37,187 nucleotides of DNA from Dehalococcoidia bacterium. Its GTDB lineage: Bacteria; Chloroflexota; Dehalococcoidia; GIF9; UBA5629. Under the pieces are notes generated by a model. That model was not told where the DNA came from, did not search any database, and saw nothing but the letters and a program-made list of their open reading frames with translations. Within the stretch, counting starts at the first letter, position 1. The number at the start of each line of letters is the position of its first letter. Made by a program: the position numbers and the translations under genes. Positions 9,432 through 17,255 of the stretch are shown piece by piece. The DNA lies in NCBI GenBank assembly GCA_007280145.1, contig QYPU01000111.1, forward strand, positions 1 to 37,187. The letters run 5' to 3'.

Positions 9432-9743
9432 TTAGCTACCACGCACACGCCCAAACTGCAAAGCCAGCCCTACCGCAGCGACAAGAATACCCAGACCAGC
9501 CATGAGAACATCAAGGGTAAAACCACAAGCGAAATCTCCTATTGTAAAGATAAGCACATAGCCAATGAGAAAGTTGACCATCCCCCAAATAACATTCACT
9601 AGCGGAGATGATTCTCCAACAGCCGGGGGCGAGGCAAAAGGACTTTGAAATCTCTCTCCAGATATGCCATGTACAAAGTGGGGTATACCATTGGCCAGAA
9701 ATAGGCCGGCGATGAAGTAGGCTAGATAACAATACCACGCCAT
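9432..9743 (-). CDS. Small integral membrane protein, unknown function
   Basis: A 103-residue protein with three likely membrane helices (about 3-23, 48-66, 76-96). The loop after helix 1 carries NGIPHFVHGISG (19-30), whose paired histidines look conserved-type rather than random. A strong AAAGGAGG lies 8-9 bases before the ATG, so translation is well supported. It is monocistronic. It recalls small three- or four-helix hypothetical membrane proteins seen in many bacteria, but I cannot name a family. Confidence 0.7.
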   Translation of the reverse strand: MAWYCYLAYFIAGLFLANGIPHFVHGISGERFQSPFASPPAVGESSPLVNVIWGMVNFLIGYVLIFTIGDFACGFTLDVLMAGLGILVAAVGLALQFGRVRGS

Positions 9744-9999
9744 GTGTTGTTCCTCCTTTCTTCCAGCTTACTTGGTTCTGAGCTGATAGAATTGCGCTCA
9801 TGTAAGGTCATCTCTATTTTCTGAATTTACTATCCTGAACCTGCCTCGCCAACAGGGATGAGGCTCTATTCTCAATTTTTTAGAAACATGACAAAGTGAA
9901 CACCTATAGCGAAGGGAATAAAGGCAGCGCTTATCCATCTCAAAGACACTCGCGGCAACATCTGCTCTAACTTTAGCGGTTACTCATCAGAAATGGCAA

Positions 10000-10710
10000 T
10001 TATCCGTCAAGGTCTGCTTGGGTCAATTTGTAGGTATCGATGCTGCCAATATCAAACCATAGCTCACTGAAAGTATAAGCATAGACCTCACCTCTATCTA
10101 TCAAATAAGCAATAAAGCCACCTAGATTGTCCCTTTTGCCTTCGGTGCAATATTGAGAGAGGAGAGGAAATATCCGCTGTGGGAAAATATAGCAGGCAGT
10201 AGCAATAAGGCTGGACTCAGGCTTGGCAGGCTTTTCCTCAAATTTGCCTATTCGGTTCCCATCTAATTTAACAACCCCGAACTGGCTGGCTTTGCTTCTA
10301 TCGCCGATATCATAAACGGCTACCAAGGGGTCTTTACCATTATAAGCAGAGACGAACTGGGGCAAGGCAAACTCGAAGTAGTTGTCACCGGCAATAACCA
10401 GTAAGTCTTCTTTTATGTTTTCGGTCTTTATCCAGTAATCCAAGGAGCCAATAGCACCAAAAATTTGTTCTTCAGTGAAAACCGGCTCGATACATAGAGT
10501 CACCTTTCTGTTTATGGTATTTTGCCAGTGGTGAAAGTCAGCTTCGAATTTCTTATTAATGTTGACAAGGATATCCATATCCTGCGGAATCTTGTCTACA
10601 ATATGGCTTATTAATGCTTTGCCTTTGTACTCAAGGAGGCCTTTTGCCCTGTCAACATTCAATGGATAGAGCCTCGTTCCAAAACCGCTAGCCAGTATCA
10701 GGCTTTTCAT
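10000..10710 (-). CDS. Sugar-phosphate nucleotidyltransferase
   Basis: A 236-residue single-domain NTP transferase. The N-terminus MKSLILASGFGTRLYP (1-16) is the nucleotide-binding loop; Lys23 sits in RAKGLLEYKG, where the family usually has PK. AGDN (107-110) supplies the metal-binding Asp, FEEKPAKPES is the usual FxEKP motif, and LWFDIGSIDTY near the C-terminus matches the WxDIGT sugar-binding segment. It should make an NDP-sugar for envelope or polysaccharide synthesis. It lacks the C-terminal beta-helix of GlmU or GlgC types, so it resembles RmlA or mannose-1-phosphate guanylyltransferase-type short enzymes. It lies upstream-to-downstream with a glycosyltransferase on the same strand, 123 bases apart. 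Confidence 0.88.
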   Translation of the reverse strand: MKSLILASGFGTRLYPLNVDRAKGLLEYKGKALISHIVDKIPQDMDILVNINKKFEADFHHWQNTINRKVTLCIEPVFTEEQIFGAIGSLDYWIKTENIKEDLLVIAGDNYFEFALPQFVSAYNGKDPLVAVYDIGDRSKASQFGVVKLDGNRIGKFEEKPAKPESSLIATACYIFPQRIFPLLSQYCTEGKRDNLGGFIAYLIDRGEVYAYTFSELWFDIGSIDTYKLTQADLDG

Positions 10711-10833
10711 CTTATATTAACCAACTTTTCGAAAGGATGATTTTTAATAAAGGCTGCTCCACCAGATTCAAACAGATAAGTAGTAATATCAATGTTCAAG
10801 CTTCATCTGCGAACGCTACCACCTAACTTGGTT

Positions 10834-11982
10834 TCACTCTACGCCTGACGCTTCATTATATAACCGATTCTTCCATCGTATCCCCTTGCCAATTGCCTGT
10901 CGCAAAGCGGCATAAAGAGCAGTTAGAAAGAGGAATGAGAACCCGATCGGATGCAAGAAAACCGAAACACTAGGCTCCTTGAAGTGATTGTCTACTAGCC
11001 AGCGCATAAATATTATCATAGTCACCTGAAAAACAACAACGGGTTGCCAGCTGGCAGGAGCTGCCACTATAAACAGCCCATTCCAGAGCCAGTAGAACGG
11101 GGCCAGAAAGAAAACGTAGCCGGCTATCATCAGCCCAACTAGCGCTGCAGGGGATAATGCAGCCACTGAATACATCCATTTGACAAATCCCTCCCACATC
11201 GCTCCTAAATTTCGATACATATTACATGAAACCACTGGCGATAAGTCAACCGCCACATGCCGACCGCCATATCGATTTACCTCGACCCCCAGCCAGACAT
11301 CTTCCAGTATCCTAGATTCTACTGCCTTGTGTCCGCCAATCCGCCAATATTCACTTCGAGGAAAAAGGAGGAACTGACCGATAGCCAGCGATGGCCTCGG
11401 TTTTTTGGAGTGCTGGAGCCACCACAACGGCAACCAGCTCATGATAACAAAATATAACACCGGCATTGCTACCTTTTGAGCAAAAGAGGTAGCAAGCTGA
11501 CGTGGGAACCCGGAGAGCAAGGAGGCTTTAAACTCAATAGCCAGAGCAAGCACACTGCGCAGCATATGAGAGGCATGTATGGTATCAGCATCGACAAACA
11601 GCAGCCAGGAGCCTCTGGCATTTTGAGCAAGTTGATAGCAGGCAAAGGGCTTACCCGCCCATCCCTCGGGGAGAAGTTCACCCCTTATCAATCGGACACG
11701 GTTATCCACAGCCGCTATCTGGCTTACAATATCAGTCGTGCTATCTGAAGAGTTATCATCTAGCACTAAAATCTCGAAATTTGAGTAATCCTGTTTCTGT
11801 AGGGACTTTAAGCAGGTTTCTATGTTCTCCTCCTCATCCCTCGCCGGAATGAGCACAGAGATAAAAGGAGCTGGCTCAGGTATTTTACTGCCACCATTCG
11901 GTGTCTTGAGCATCCTCAAATTGAAGATGAGATTAAGCGCAAAAACAACCAGACCAACGGCTATTATTATCTGATATAACAT
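10834..11982 (-). CDS. Family-2 membrane glycosyltransferase
   Basis: A 382-residue GT-A glycosyltransferase. One N-terminal membrane helix (about 4-22) is followed by the catalytic domain: ISVLIPARDEEENIETCLKSL (41-61), VLDDNSSD (73-80), DAD (131-133) for metal and nucleotide-sugar binding, and ED at 227-228 as the likely general base region. About three further helices sit at the C-terminus. The layout resembles CrtQ-type and hopanoid/lipid glycosyltransferases. It probably transfers a sugar to a lipid carrier at the inner membrane face. The upstream PlsY-like gene and downstream nucleotidyltransferase fit a small lipid or envelope glycan cluster. The exact acceptor is unknown. Confidence 0.87.
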   Translation of the reverse strand: MLYQIIIAVGLVVFALNLIFNLRMLKTPNGGSKIPEPAPFISVLIPARDEEENIETCLKSLQKQDYSNFEILVLDDNSSDSTTDIVSQIAAVDNRVRLIRGELLPEGWAGKPFACYQLAQNARGSWLLFVDADTIHASHMLRSVLALAIEFKASLLSGFPRQLATSFAQKVAMPVLYFVIMSWLPLWWLQHSKKPRPSLAIGQFLLFPRSEYWRIGGHKAVESRILEDVWLGVEVNRYGGRHVAVDLSPVVSCNMYRNLGAMWEGFVKWMYSVAALSPAALVGLMIAGYVFFLAPFYWLWNGLFIVAAPASWQPVVVFQVTMIIFMRWLVDNHFKEPSVSVFLHPIGFSFLFLTALYAALRQAIGKGIRWKNRLYNEASGVE

Positions 11983-12006
11983 GCTCTTAATTCCGCTATT
12001 GCCAAA

Positions 12007-12639
12007 TTAGATTGGCCGTTTCCTTGTTCGAAGCCAGCTGATTAGTTTTACCTTAAACCTGGGAGCAGTCTGCAGGTCTTTAAGATGTTTTACTATCAAT
12101 ATTGCAAGCACACACAATGTAAAGAGAGATTCCAACGAGCTACCCGTAGTGCTTACCAGGTAAATCAATGAACCTGCTGAGCCAAACATCACCCTCCAGG
12201 CGTCGATTTCCACAAATAGAAAAGCCAAGAACATAAATACCATAAACGCAATTAGCACTTCGTGCTGGGGCAGCGCAAAGAGGACACCAAGAGTAACTGC
12301 TAACGATTTACCGCCTTTCAATCGAAGTATGGGGGAGAAGGCATGTCCCAATATGGCACTTAATCCAACAGCAATAATTGCTGCATCAGGGAGGCCAAAG
12401 AATGAATATGCCAGGACTACAAAAGGTACACCTTTGGCCGTGTCCAGAATCAAAGCGAGGCAGCCCAACTTGCGACTTCCAGCTCGAAAGACATTGATTG
12501 CCCCAGGGTTACCGTCTCCATAATCTCTTATATCTTTGCCCAGTAACCAGTAGCCAATCCATACCGAAAAGGGACAAGCACCTAGACAAAAAGCAGATAC
12601 GCATAGCAATGCAGAGTAAAGCACTTCCACTGCTTCCAT
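12007..12639 (-). CDS. plsY: PlsY-like glycerol-3-phosphate acyltransferase
   Basis: A 210-residue membrane protein with about five to six helices and the three PlsY motifs, all diverged. Motif 1 is CPFSVWIGY followed by KDIRDYGDGNPGAINVFRAG (35-54; usual form GSGNxGATNVxR). Motif 2 is DTAKG. Motif 3 is GHAFSPILRLKGGKSLAVTLG (usual form GHxFPxFLxFKGGKGVATxxG). PlsY uses acyl-phosphate to acylate glycerol-3-phosphate, the first step of phospholipid synthesis. The changes T to I and KG to KS lie in substrate-binding loops, so this may be a specialised paralog rather than the housekeeping enzyme. It is 24 bases upstream of the glycosyltransferase on the same strand. Confidence 0.82.
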   Translation of the reverse strand: MEAVEVLYSALLCVSAFCLGACPFSVWIGYWLLGKDIRDYGDGNPGAINVFRAGSRKLGCLALILDTAKGVPFVVLAYSFFGLPDAAIIAVGLSAILGHAFSPILRLKGGKSLAVTLGVLFALPQHEVLIAFMVFMFLAFLFVEIDAWRVMFGSAGSLIYLVSTTGSSLESLFTLCVLAILIVKHLKDLQTAPRFKVKLISWLRTRKRPI

Positions 12640-12708
12640 ACCCCTAACTCCAATCGTGTATTATGCCTAGTAACACTAGGTATAGAATAAGTTATAGTTT
12701 TTTTGTTG

Positions 12709-12954
12709 TCAAGCCTGCAATCCATCGTTGTTCCTTACGAGAAAGCCCAAACAATATCCAATAGCAATTGAGCCTAAAACTGTGAGCCCAGCCAATATCA
12801 GCACATATTCCCAGCAGAAGTAGGCAATCATGATAGGCAAGAGTGGTAGCTTGATAGCCCTATTGTAAAGGAATACAGAAAGCGGAGAATTTCCAGCTCC
12901 CCTTTCCTTCAGTTCCCTAAGCAGCGGATACCATGCATAGATAGTATGTGCCAC
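12709..12954 (-). CDS. Small two-helix membrane protein, hypothetical
   Basis: An 81-residue frame starting with GTG. Residues about 33-52 and 55-73 form two hydrophobic helices after a charged N-terminus. No ribosome-binding site is evident, and the start overlaps the promoter region of the divergent DUF3795 gene. The hydrophobic pattern argues for a real membrane peptide; the weak start signal argues against. No family recognised. Confidence 0.4.
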   Translation of the reverse strand: MAHTIYAWYPLLRELKERGAGNSPLSVFLYNRAIKLPLLPIMIAYFCWEYVLILAGLTVLGSIAIGYCLGFLVRNNDGLQA

Positions 12955-12956
12955 TG

Positions 12957-12965
12957 TGCTATAAT
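12957..12965 (+). promoter_or_regulatory. Extended -10 promoter for the DUF3795 gene
   Basis: TGCTATAAT on the plus strand, 41 bases before the ATG at 13007. It matches the TGnTATAAT pattern found before pckA, etfB and the kinase operon. No good -35 is seen. Confidence 0.55.
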
Positions 12966-13006
12966 TGTGACATCTGCCTATTGTTTAGATTATAGGAGGT
13001 GCTGGA

Positions 13007-13452
13007 ATGTCAGTTCAACTTGATGACGCAAAACTTGCTGCTCCCTGTGGTCTATACTGTGGTGTCTGTCCCGTGTCTATGGCCAGCAGCAACAATGCCC
13101 TCGCCGAAAAACTAGCCCAGACGATGGGGCTCCCCCCGGAGCGAATCAAATGCCTCGGCTGCAAAACAGAAAGGGGCACATAAAAATCATGGGAGAGCCT
13201 GTGTGTCCCACATACCATTGCTGCATAGAGCAAAGGAGCCTACAATTTTGCTACCAGTGCGAGGATTTCCCTTGCCTCAAACTAGCACCCTGCGCTGATA
13301 AAGCCCAGCTACTGCCTCACAACACCAAGGTCTATAACCTCGTACTATTGCAAAAGTTAGGTTTAGAAAAATGGCTGCAAATGGCTCAGCAGTTACGGAG
13401 CCAGTACTTCAGGGGTAAAAAAGAGCGCGGTGGGGACGAGCTCAAAGTCTAG
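13007..13452 (+). pseudogene. DUF3795-type cysteine-rich protein, disrupted by a -1 frameshift
   Basis: The true start is the ATG at 13007, behind AGGAGGT (12994-13000). The first frame reads CGLYCGVCP ... KCLGCK and ends at 13183. The rest of the family pattern (CPTYHCCIEQRSLQFCYQCEDFPC, split here as CPTYHCC then CYQCEDFPC) continues in the -1 frame to 13452. Adding one G to the GGGG run at 13173-13176 would join them into one ~147-residue protein with about twelve cysteines, as in DUF3795 proteins, which probably bind metal. The gene is therefore a recent pseudogene or carries a homopolymer sequencing error. No canonical slippery heptamer lies in the correct frame, so programmed frameshifting is unlikely. 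Confidence 0.8.
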
Positions 13453-13503
13453 CCTTTTACAGGAAGCACCATCAATATATCCAAATAAGCCCAGAGGCTA
13501 TTC

Positions 13504-15003
13504 CTACAGTTTCAGGGCATTAATAATATCCCGGTTCAGGCCTTTAAACTGAGAAAGCCATTCTAATCTCTCTTGCTTCAAGTCTTGCGACATCTCCACT
13601 ACCTTCTCTTCGGGGTAATAGCTGCTCAAATCAAACCGGGCTAGGTCTACTCCGGGGATTTCAACTGGCACCTCGTAGCCCCAGAAGTCATCCTTCTTCC
13701 ACACAATCTTATCACGAGCTATCATTTCAATTATCTTTACTGAGTCACGCACAGTTACCTTCTGTCCTCTGGTTACTCCACCTACACTTCCTGTATTCAG
13801 TAGAAAACACTGGACATCGGGATTATTCCTTAGGATGCTAAGAAAACTGTTGCCCTCCTCCTCTTCAGACCCCATTATGAAGGGATTAGTACCAACAACC
13901 CTCCGCGGTTTACCGGCTTCAGCCGGGTCACCAGCCGATGTCTCTACCGATTCCCCCAGCATGAAAGCTGCTGCCCCCCACTCCGGAGTAAGACGCACTA
14001 TTGGAGGCAGAATATCATGATGCCGTGTAATAAATATCACAAAGTCGACCTTTTCCAAGTCAATCTCGTTATCAGTGAAGGCAATATCACGTCTTTTGAC
14101 CATAGCTCGGCCATTGGATGTCAGCGTAGTATCAAAGAAATCCACCTTGCCCGTTTCTGGTTCCACCCGAACATTTTCCAGTATAGCCCGAGGGCTTATC
14201 GCCGCCGCATATAAAAGTGGCTGTGCGCTGGGTTCCAACCCTTCAGTCTTCATATAAAATGATTCCTCAGTGCCTATAGCACTACCATCAAATCTCAGTA
14301 TTACCACATCATCTTGACGAATTATTACCCTCTCTGGAGCATGTAACCAGTGGGAATGACAAGACAGTGTTGTCTTTCCAGTACCACTGAGACCAAAAAG
14401 GATAAAGCTTTTGTCAGTCAACTTGCCATCCTTGAATACACGCAGAATCTTACTGGCTGCATGAAGCCCAAGATTGCCCTCTTTCTTGGCCCAGTACATC
14501 ACCTGGCGGAGCATTGCCTTCTTATTCTCCCCCTTGTAATCACTACCCGCGATTAGCGTTATACCCGACTCAGGAAAGACCAAGACTTTCTTCTCTGGCC
14601 ATTCTGGAACCATAATCGCTGTGAAGTCAGGTTCACCTCCTTCTTGAGGGAACAAAGTATTGCCCCACATCAGAGGTAAACGTGGATAATCAGCGGTAAC
14701 ATACGTCCGACAATTTCTCTTACAGTCTGGTGCCTGACACATTACCCTATCGAGCATGACCATTTCTTTATCCCTTAGATATTGCAAAACCTCGCTTACA
14801 AATCTCGCATCTTCAGGGTCAGGCTCCCCAACCACCACCTCAGTAAACTTAGCAATTCTATTTCGCACTTTTGTAGTTACTGCAAGGTTGCCAAACTCGG
14901 TTATCATTCCTCCCTGCTCCAATGCCCACTCTCTAAGCTTGTCTTCCGATGGATTGTCAATTATCCTCTTGGGTCGAAAATCTCGTGCAAGAATATCTCG
15001 CAT
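13504..15003 (-). CDS. pckA: Phosphoenolpyruvate carboxykinase (ATP)
   Basis: A 499-residue enzyme interconverting oxaloacetate and PEP with ATP/ADP. The P-loop GLSGTGKT lies at 204-211. ATP-PEPCK core segments include LPPIVRLTPEWGAAAFMLGE, ETSAGDP, and VGGVTRGQKV near the C-terminus. Start choice: an upstream in-frame ATG exists at 15024, but AGGAGG sits within that extension, correctly spaced before the ATG at 15003, so translation starts with MRDILARDF. A TGATATAAT extended -10 lies 34 bases further up. A cluster CQAPDCKRNC (about 89-98) in the N-terminal half is unusual for the family and could bind metal or be redox-sensitive. It is divergent from etfBA. Confidence 0.93.
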   Translation of the reverse strand: MRDILARDFRPKRIIDNPSEDKLREWALEQGGMITEFGNLAVTTKVRNRIAKFTEVVVGEPDPEDARFVSEVLQYLRDKEMVMLDRVMCQAPDCKRNCRTYVTADYPRLPLMWGNTLFPQEGGEPDFTAIMVPEWPEKKVLVFPESGITLIAGSDYKGENKKAMLRQVMYWAKKEGNLGLHAASKILRVFKDGKLTDKSFILFGLSGTGKTTLSCHSHWLHAPERVIIRQDDVVILRFDGSAIGTEESFYMKTEGLEPSAQPLLYAAAISPRAILENVRVEPETGKVDFFDTTLTSNGRAMVKRRDIAFTDNEIDLEKVDFVIFITRHHDILPPIVRLTPEWGAAAFMLGESVETSAGDPAEAGKPRRVVGTNPFIMGSEEEEGNSFLSILRNNPDVQCFLLNTGSVGGVTRGQKVTVRDSVKIIEMIARDKIVWKKDDFWGYEVPVEIPGVDLARFDLSSYYPEEKVVEMSQDLKQERLEWLSQFKGLNRDIINALKL

Positions 15004-15036
15004 GCTATCCTCCTGATAAATCAACTTAGATAAAAC

Positions 15037-15045
15037 ATTATATCA
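15037..15045 (-). promoter_or_regulatory. Extended -10 promoter for pckA
   Basis: The minus strand reads TGATATAAT, 34 bases upstream of the chosen ATG. It would give a 5' leader of about 27 bases including the AGGAGG site, which supports the downstream start. Confidence 0.6.
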
Positions 15046-15285
15046 AATTCGCTTTCCCCTCACCCATCTGCTCTAGCTATCCACCGTCTTAATTTTAGTG
15101 CTTTCTGGCTCCTATTATTAATTTGATTGAGAAATAAAGCATTGTTTTTGCTGCGATACAATTCCTTACAGGCCAAGGGGTCTCACTGGACCATTATCCT
15201 GAACTGCCAGCGAACCAGCTTACTAAAAATCGGAGCTTAGCATGCCACCACGAACTATTAACAGCACATGAATAGCCTAGGACTA

Positions 15286-15294
15286 TGGTATAAT
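15286..15294 (+). promoter_or_regulatory. Extended -10 promoter for etfBA
   Basis: TGGTATAAT on the plus strand, identical to the nonamer before the kinase and permease genes. It predicts a transcript start near 15301 and a ~100-base leader before etfB. No strong -35. Confidence 0.6.
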
Positions 15295-15404
15295 TCTATG
15301 CTGCAGACAACAGACTGGTTTGACAAAAAACAAGATTTATCTTAAAGTATTTGCTTAGCCAGGCTCAACGGCCAAAATTCTTTGAAAAGGAGGGAAATGT
15401 GCCC

Positions 15405-16205
15405 ATGAATATGATTGTTTGCTGTAAGCAGGTACTCGATCCTGAAGCACCACCAGCTAGTTTCAAGATTGACCCGGCTAGCAACACGGTTCTCCAACCC
15501 CCAGGTGTACCGCCTGTTGTTAGCCCTTTTGACGAACAAGCTGTGGAGGCAGCACTCCGAATTAAAGACAGTCAAGGTGGCAAAATTACAGTTTTGACCC
15601 TAGGTAATAACCTGCTTCGTGATGTGGTCAAAAAACCGCTATCCATGGGGGCTGATGAACTTGTTTTACTAGAAGACGAAGTTTTTGAAGGTGGCGATAG
15701 CTGGTCTACCGCTTATGCTTTGGCTATGGCAATTAAAAAGATAGGGGAATTTGACCTTATTTTCTGCGGTCGCCAGGCAGCTGACTGGGATGCCGGGCAG
15801 GTAGGCTCGGGCATCGCTGAAATACTCGGGATTCCTAGCATCACTGTGGCTAAAAAGGTAGAGGCCATTGATGGTAAGGTGAGGGTAGAACGAGTTATTG
15901 CTGACGGGTACCAAGTTGTCGAGGTAACACTACCTGCTTTAATTACAGTCACCAACGAACTTGGTGAAGCTCGCTATGCCACCCTTAAAGGGATTATGGC
16001 AGCAGCCAAAAAACAACCAACGATATGGAAACCAGTTGATATCGGGGTTGAACCATCACAGATCGGTGCCGCTGGTCGACGGTCCAAACTTCTGAAGCTT
16101 TTCCAGCCAGTTCGAGAGGGTAAATGCGAAATTATTGAGGCAGATACCCCAGCAGAGGCTGGTGCTAATCTGGCTGTGAAGCTTAGAGACGCAAAATTAA
16201 TCTAA
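15405..16205 (+). CDS. etfB: Electron transfer flavoprotein, beta subunit
   Basis: A 266-residue subunit starting MNMIVCCKQVLDPEAPP, which matches the usual EtfB start (MNIIVCIKQVPD). The chosen ATG follows AAGGAGGG; a GTG two codons earlier is also possible. GADELVLLEDEVFEGGDSWSTAYALA and FCGRQAADWDAGQVGSGIAEILGIPSI (read as separate segments around 85-145) match the AMP-binding region and the domain that faces EtfA. EtfAB accepts electrons from acyl-CoA or other flavin dehydrogenases and passes them on to a quinone reductase or, in bifurcating forms, to ferredoxin. It is followed by etfA 29 bases later. Confidence 0.94.
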   Translation: MNMIVCCKQVLDPEAPPASFKIDPASNTVLQPPGVPPVVSPFDEQAVEAALRIKDSQGGKITVLTLGNNLLRDVVKKPLSMGADELVLLEDEVFEGGDSWSTAYALAMAIKKIGEFDLIFCGRQAADWDAGQVGSGIAEILGIPSITVAKKVEAIDGKVRVERVIADGYQVVEVTLPALITVTNELGEARYATLKGIMAAAKKQPTIWKPVDIGVEPSQIGAAGRRSKLLKLFQPVREGKCEIIEADTPAEAGANLAVKLRDAKLI

Positions 16206-16234
16206 AATTATAAATCAAACCGCAGGAGGTTATC

Positions 16235-17233
16235 ATGGCTGAATTTAAAGGTGTCATGGTCTATGGAGAAACAACAGAGGGGAAACTAACTGCACTTACG
16301 ACGGAGCTTTTGGGATGTGGTCGACGGCTCGCTGACGAATTAAAAGAAGATTTGCTATGCATACTAGTTGGAGAGCAGTTAGGCGAAGCTCCCCAAAGTG
16401 CTATAGTTTACGGAGCCGATAAAGTATACACCGTTGAAGATCCACTACTTAAAGAATATCAAACAGATTCCTATGTTACTGTAATGGAAAAGGCGATCAA
16501 AGATATCTCACCGCAGATTTTACTCCTCGGGCAGACGGCTATAGGGCGCGATTTGGCGCCCAGATTAGCTTTTAGATTGGGCGTTAGCCCATCTATGGAC
16601 TGCCTTGAGCTGAACATTGACCCTGATACAAAGTTGCTTCAGGGAACTCGGCCAGTTTACGGAGGGAACGCTCGAGCCATCTTTGTTTCAGAGTCTCTTC
16701 CCCAAATGGCAACAGTCAGACAGAAAGCAATGTCACCATTAGAGCCTGACGAGTCAAGAAAGGGAGAGATTGCACCTATCAAGGTTGAGCTAGATCCAGC
16801 AAAGATAAAAACAAAGGTAATAGAAACAGTAAAAGAGGAAGTGGAAGGAATAAAGCTTGAAGATGCCGAGGCAGTAGTAGCTGGAGGAAGAGGTATTGGT
16901 GGCCCTGAAGGTTTCAAGGAATTGGAGGAATTAGCCAAAATATTAAAGGGAGCAGTAGGAGCTTCCAGGCCGCCCTGCGACAATAGCTGGGTACCAGACA
17001 CTTTACAGATTGGACTTACCGGTAAAATTGTGACGCCAGAACTTTATATCGCTGTGGCTATTTCTGGGTCAAGCCAGCATTTATCTGGCTGCTCTGGCTC
17101 GAAAAATATAATAGCTATCAACAAGGATGCCGAGGCAAACATATTCAAGGAAGCCCGCTTTGGAGTGGTAGGCGACTGGAAACAAGCCTTGCCGGCTTTT
17201 ACCGCGAAGGTTAAAGAGCTTTTAGCTGGCTAA
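16235..17233 (+). CDS. etfA: Electron transfer flavoprotein, alpha subunit
   Basis: A 332-residue subunit behind GCAGGAGGT. The C-terminal FAD domain is clear: GGRGIGGPEGFKELEELA, GASRPPCDNSWVP, then ISGSSQHLSGCSGSKNIIAIN and INKDAEANIFKEARFGVVGDW. The conserved ISG-x-x-QH and INKD-x-x-A-x-IF segments bind FAD. In common EtfA the loop reads SGAIQH; here it is SGSSQH. The N-terminal domain contains LLLGQTAIGRDLAPRLAFRLG, the usual EtfA segment. It forms a dimer with the etfB product. No dehydrogenase partner gene is adjacent, so this may be a general-purpose pair. Confidence 0.94.
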   Translation: MAEFKGVMVYGETTEGKLTALTTELLGCGRRLADELKEDLLCILVGEQLGEAPQSAIVYGADKVYTVEDPLLKEYQTDSYVTVMEKAIKDISPQILLLGQTAIGRDLAPRLAFRLGVSPSMDCLELNIDPDTKLLQGTRPVYGGNARAIFVSESLPQMATVRQKAMSPLEPDESRKGEIAPIKVELDPAKIKTKVIETVKEEVEGIKLEDAEAVVAGGRGIGGPEGFKELEELAKILKGAVGASRPPCDNSWVPDTLQIGLTGKIVTPELYIAVAISGSSQHLSGCSGSKNIIAINKDAEANIFKEARFGVVGDWKQALPAFTAKVKELLAG

Positions 17234-17255
17234 AAAACCAGACTATCTTTAGCAA

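Larger units (their letters stand above)
15004..15404. other. Intergenic region between divergent pckA and etfBA
   Basis: About 400 bases holding two divergent extended -10 promoters (15037-15045 minus, 15286-15294 plus), with about 240 bases between. I see no riboswitch-like conserved core, tRNA or repeat there. Confidence 0.55.

Noticed and set aside
12666..12680. Hairpin CCTAG-TAACA-CTAGG as a terminator
   Set aside because: The stem is only 5 pairs and the nearest T-run is about 17 bases away; it overlaps the likely PlsY-gene promoter region and could be an operator at most.
13007..13452. Programmed -1 frameshifting of the DUF3795 gene
   Set aside because: No X-XXY-YYZ slippery heptamer in the correct frame, and the shift maps to a G homopolymer.
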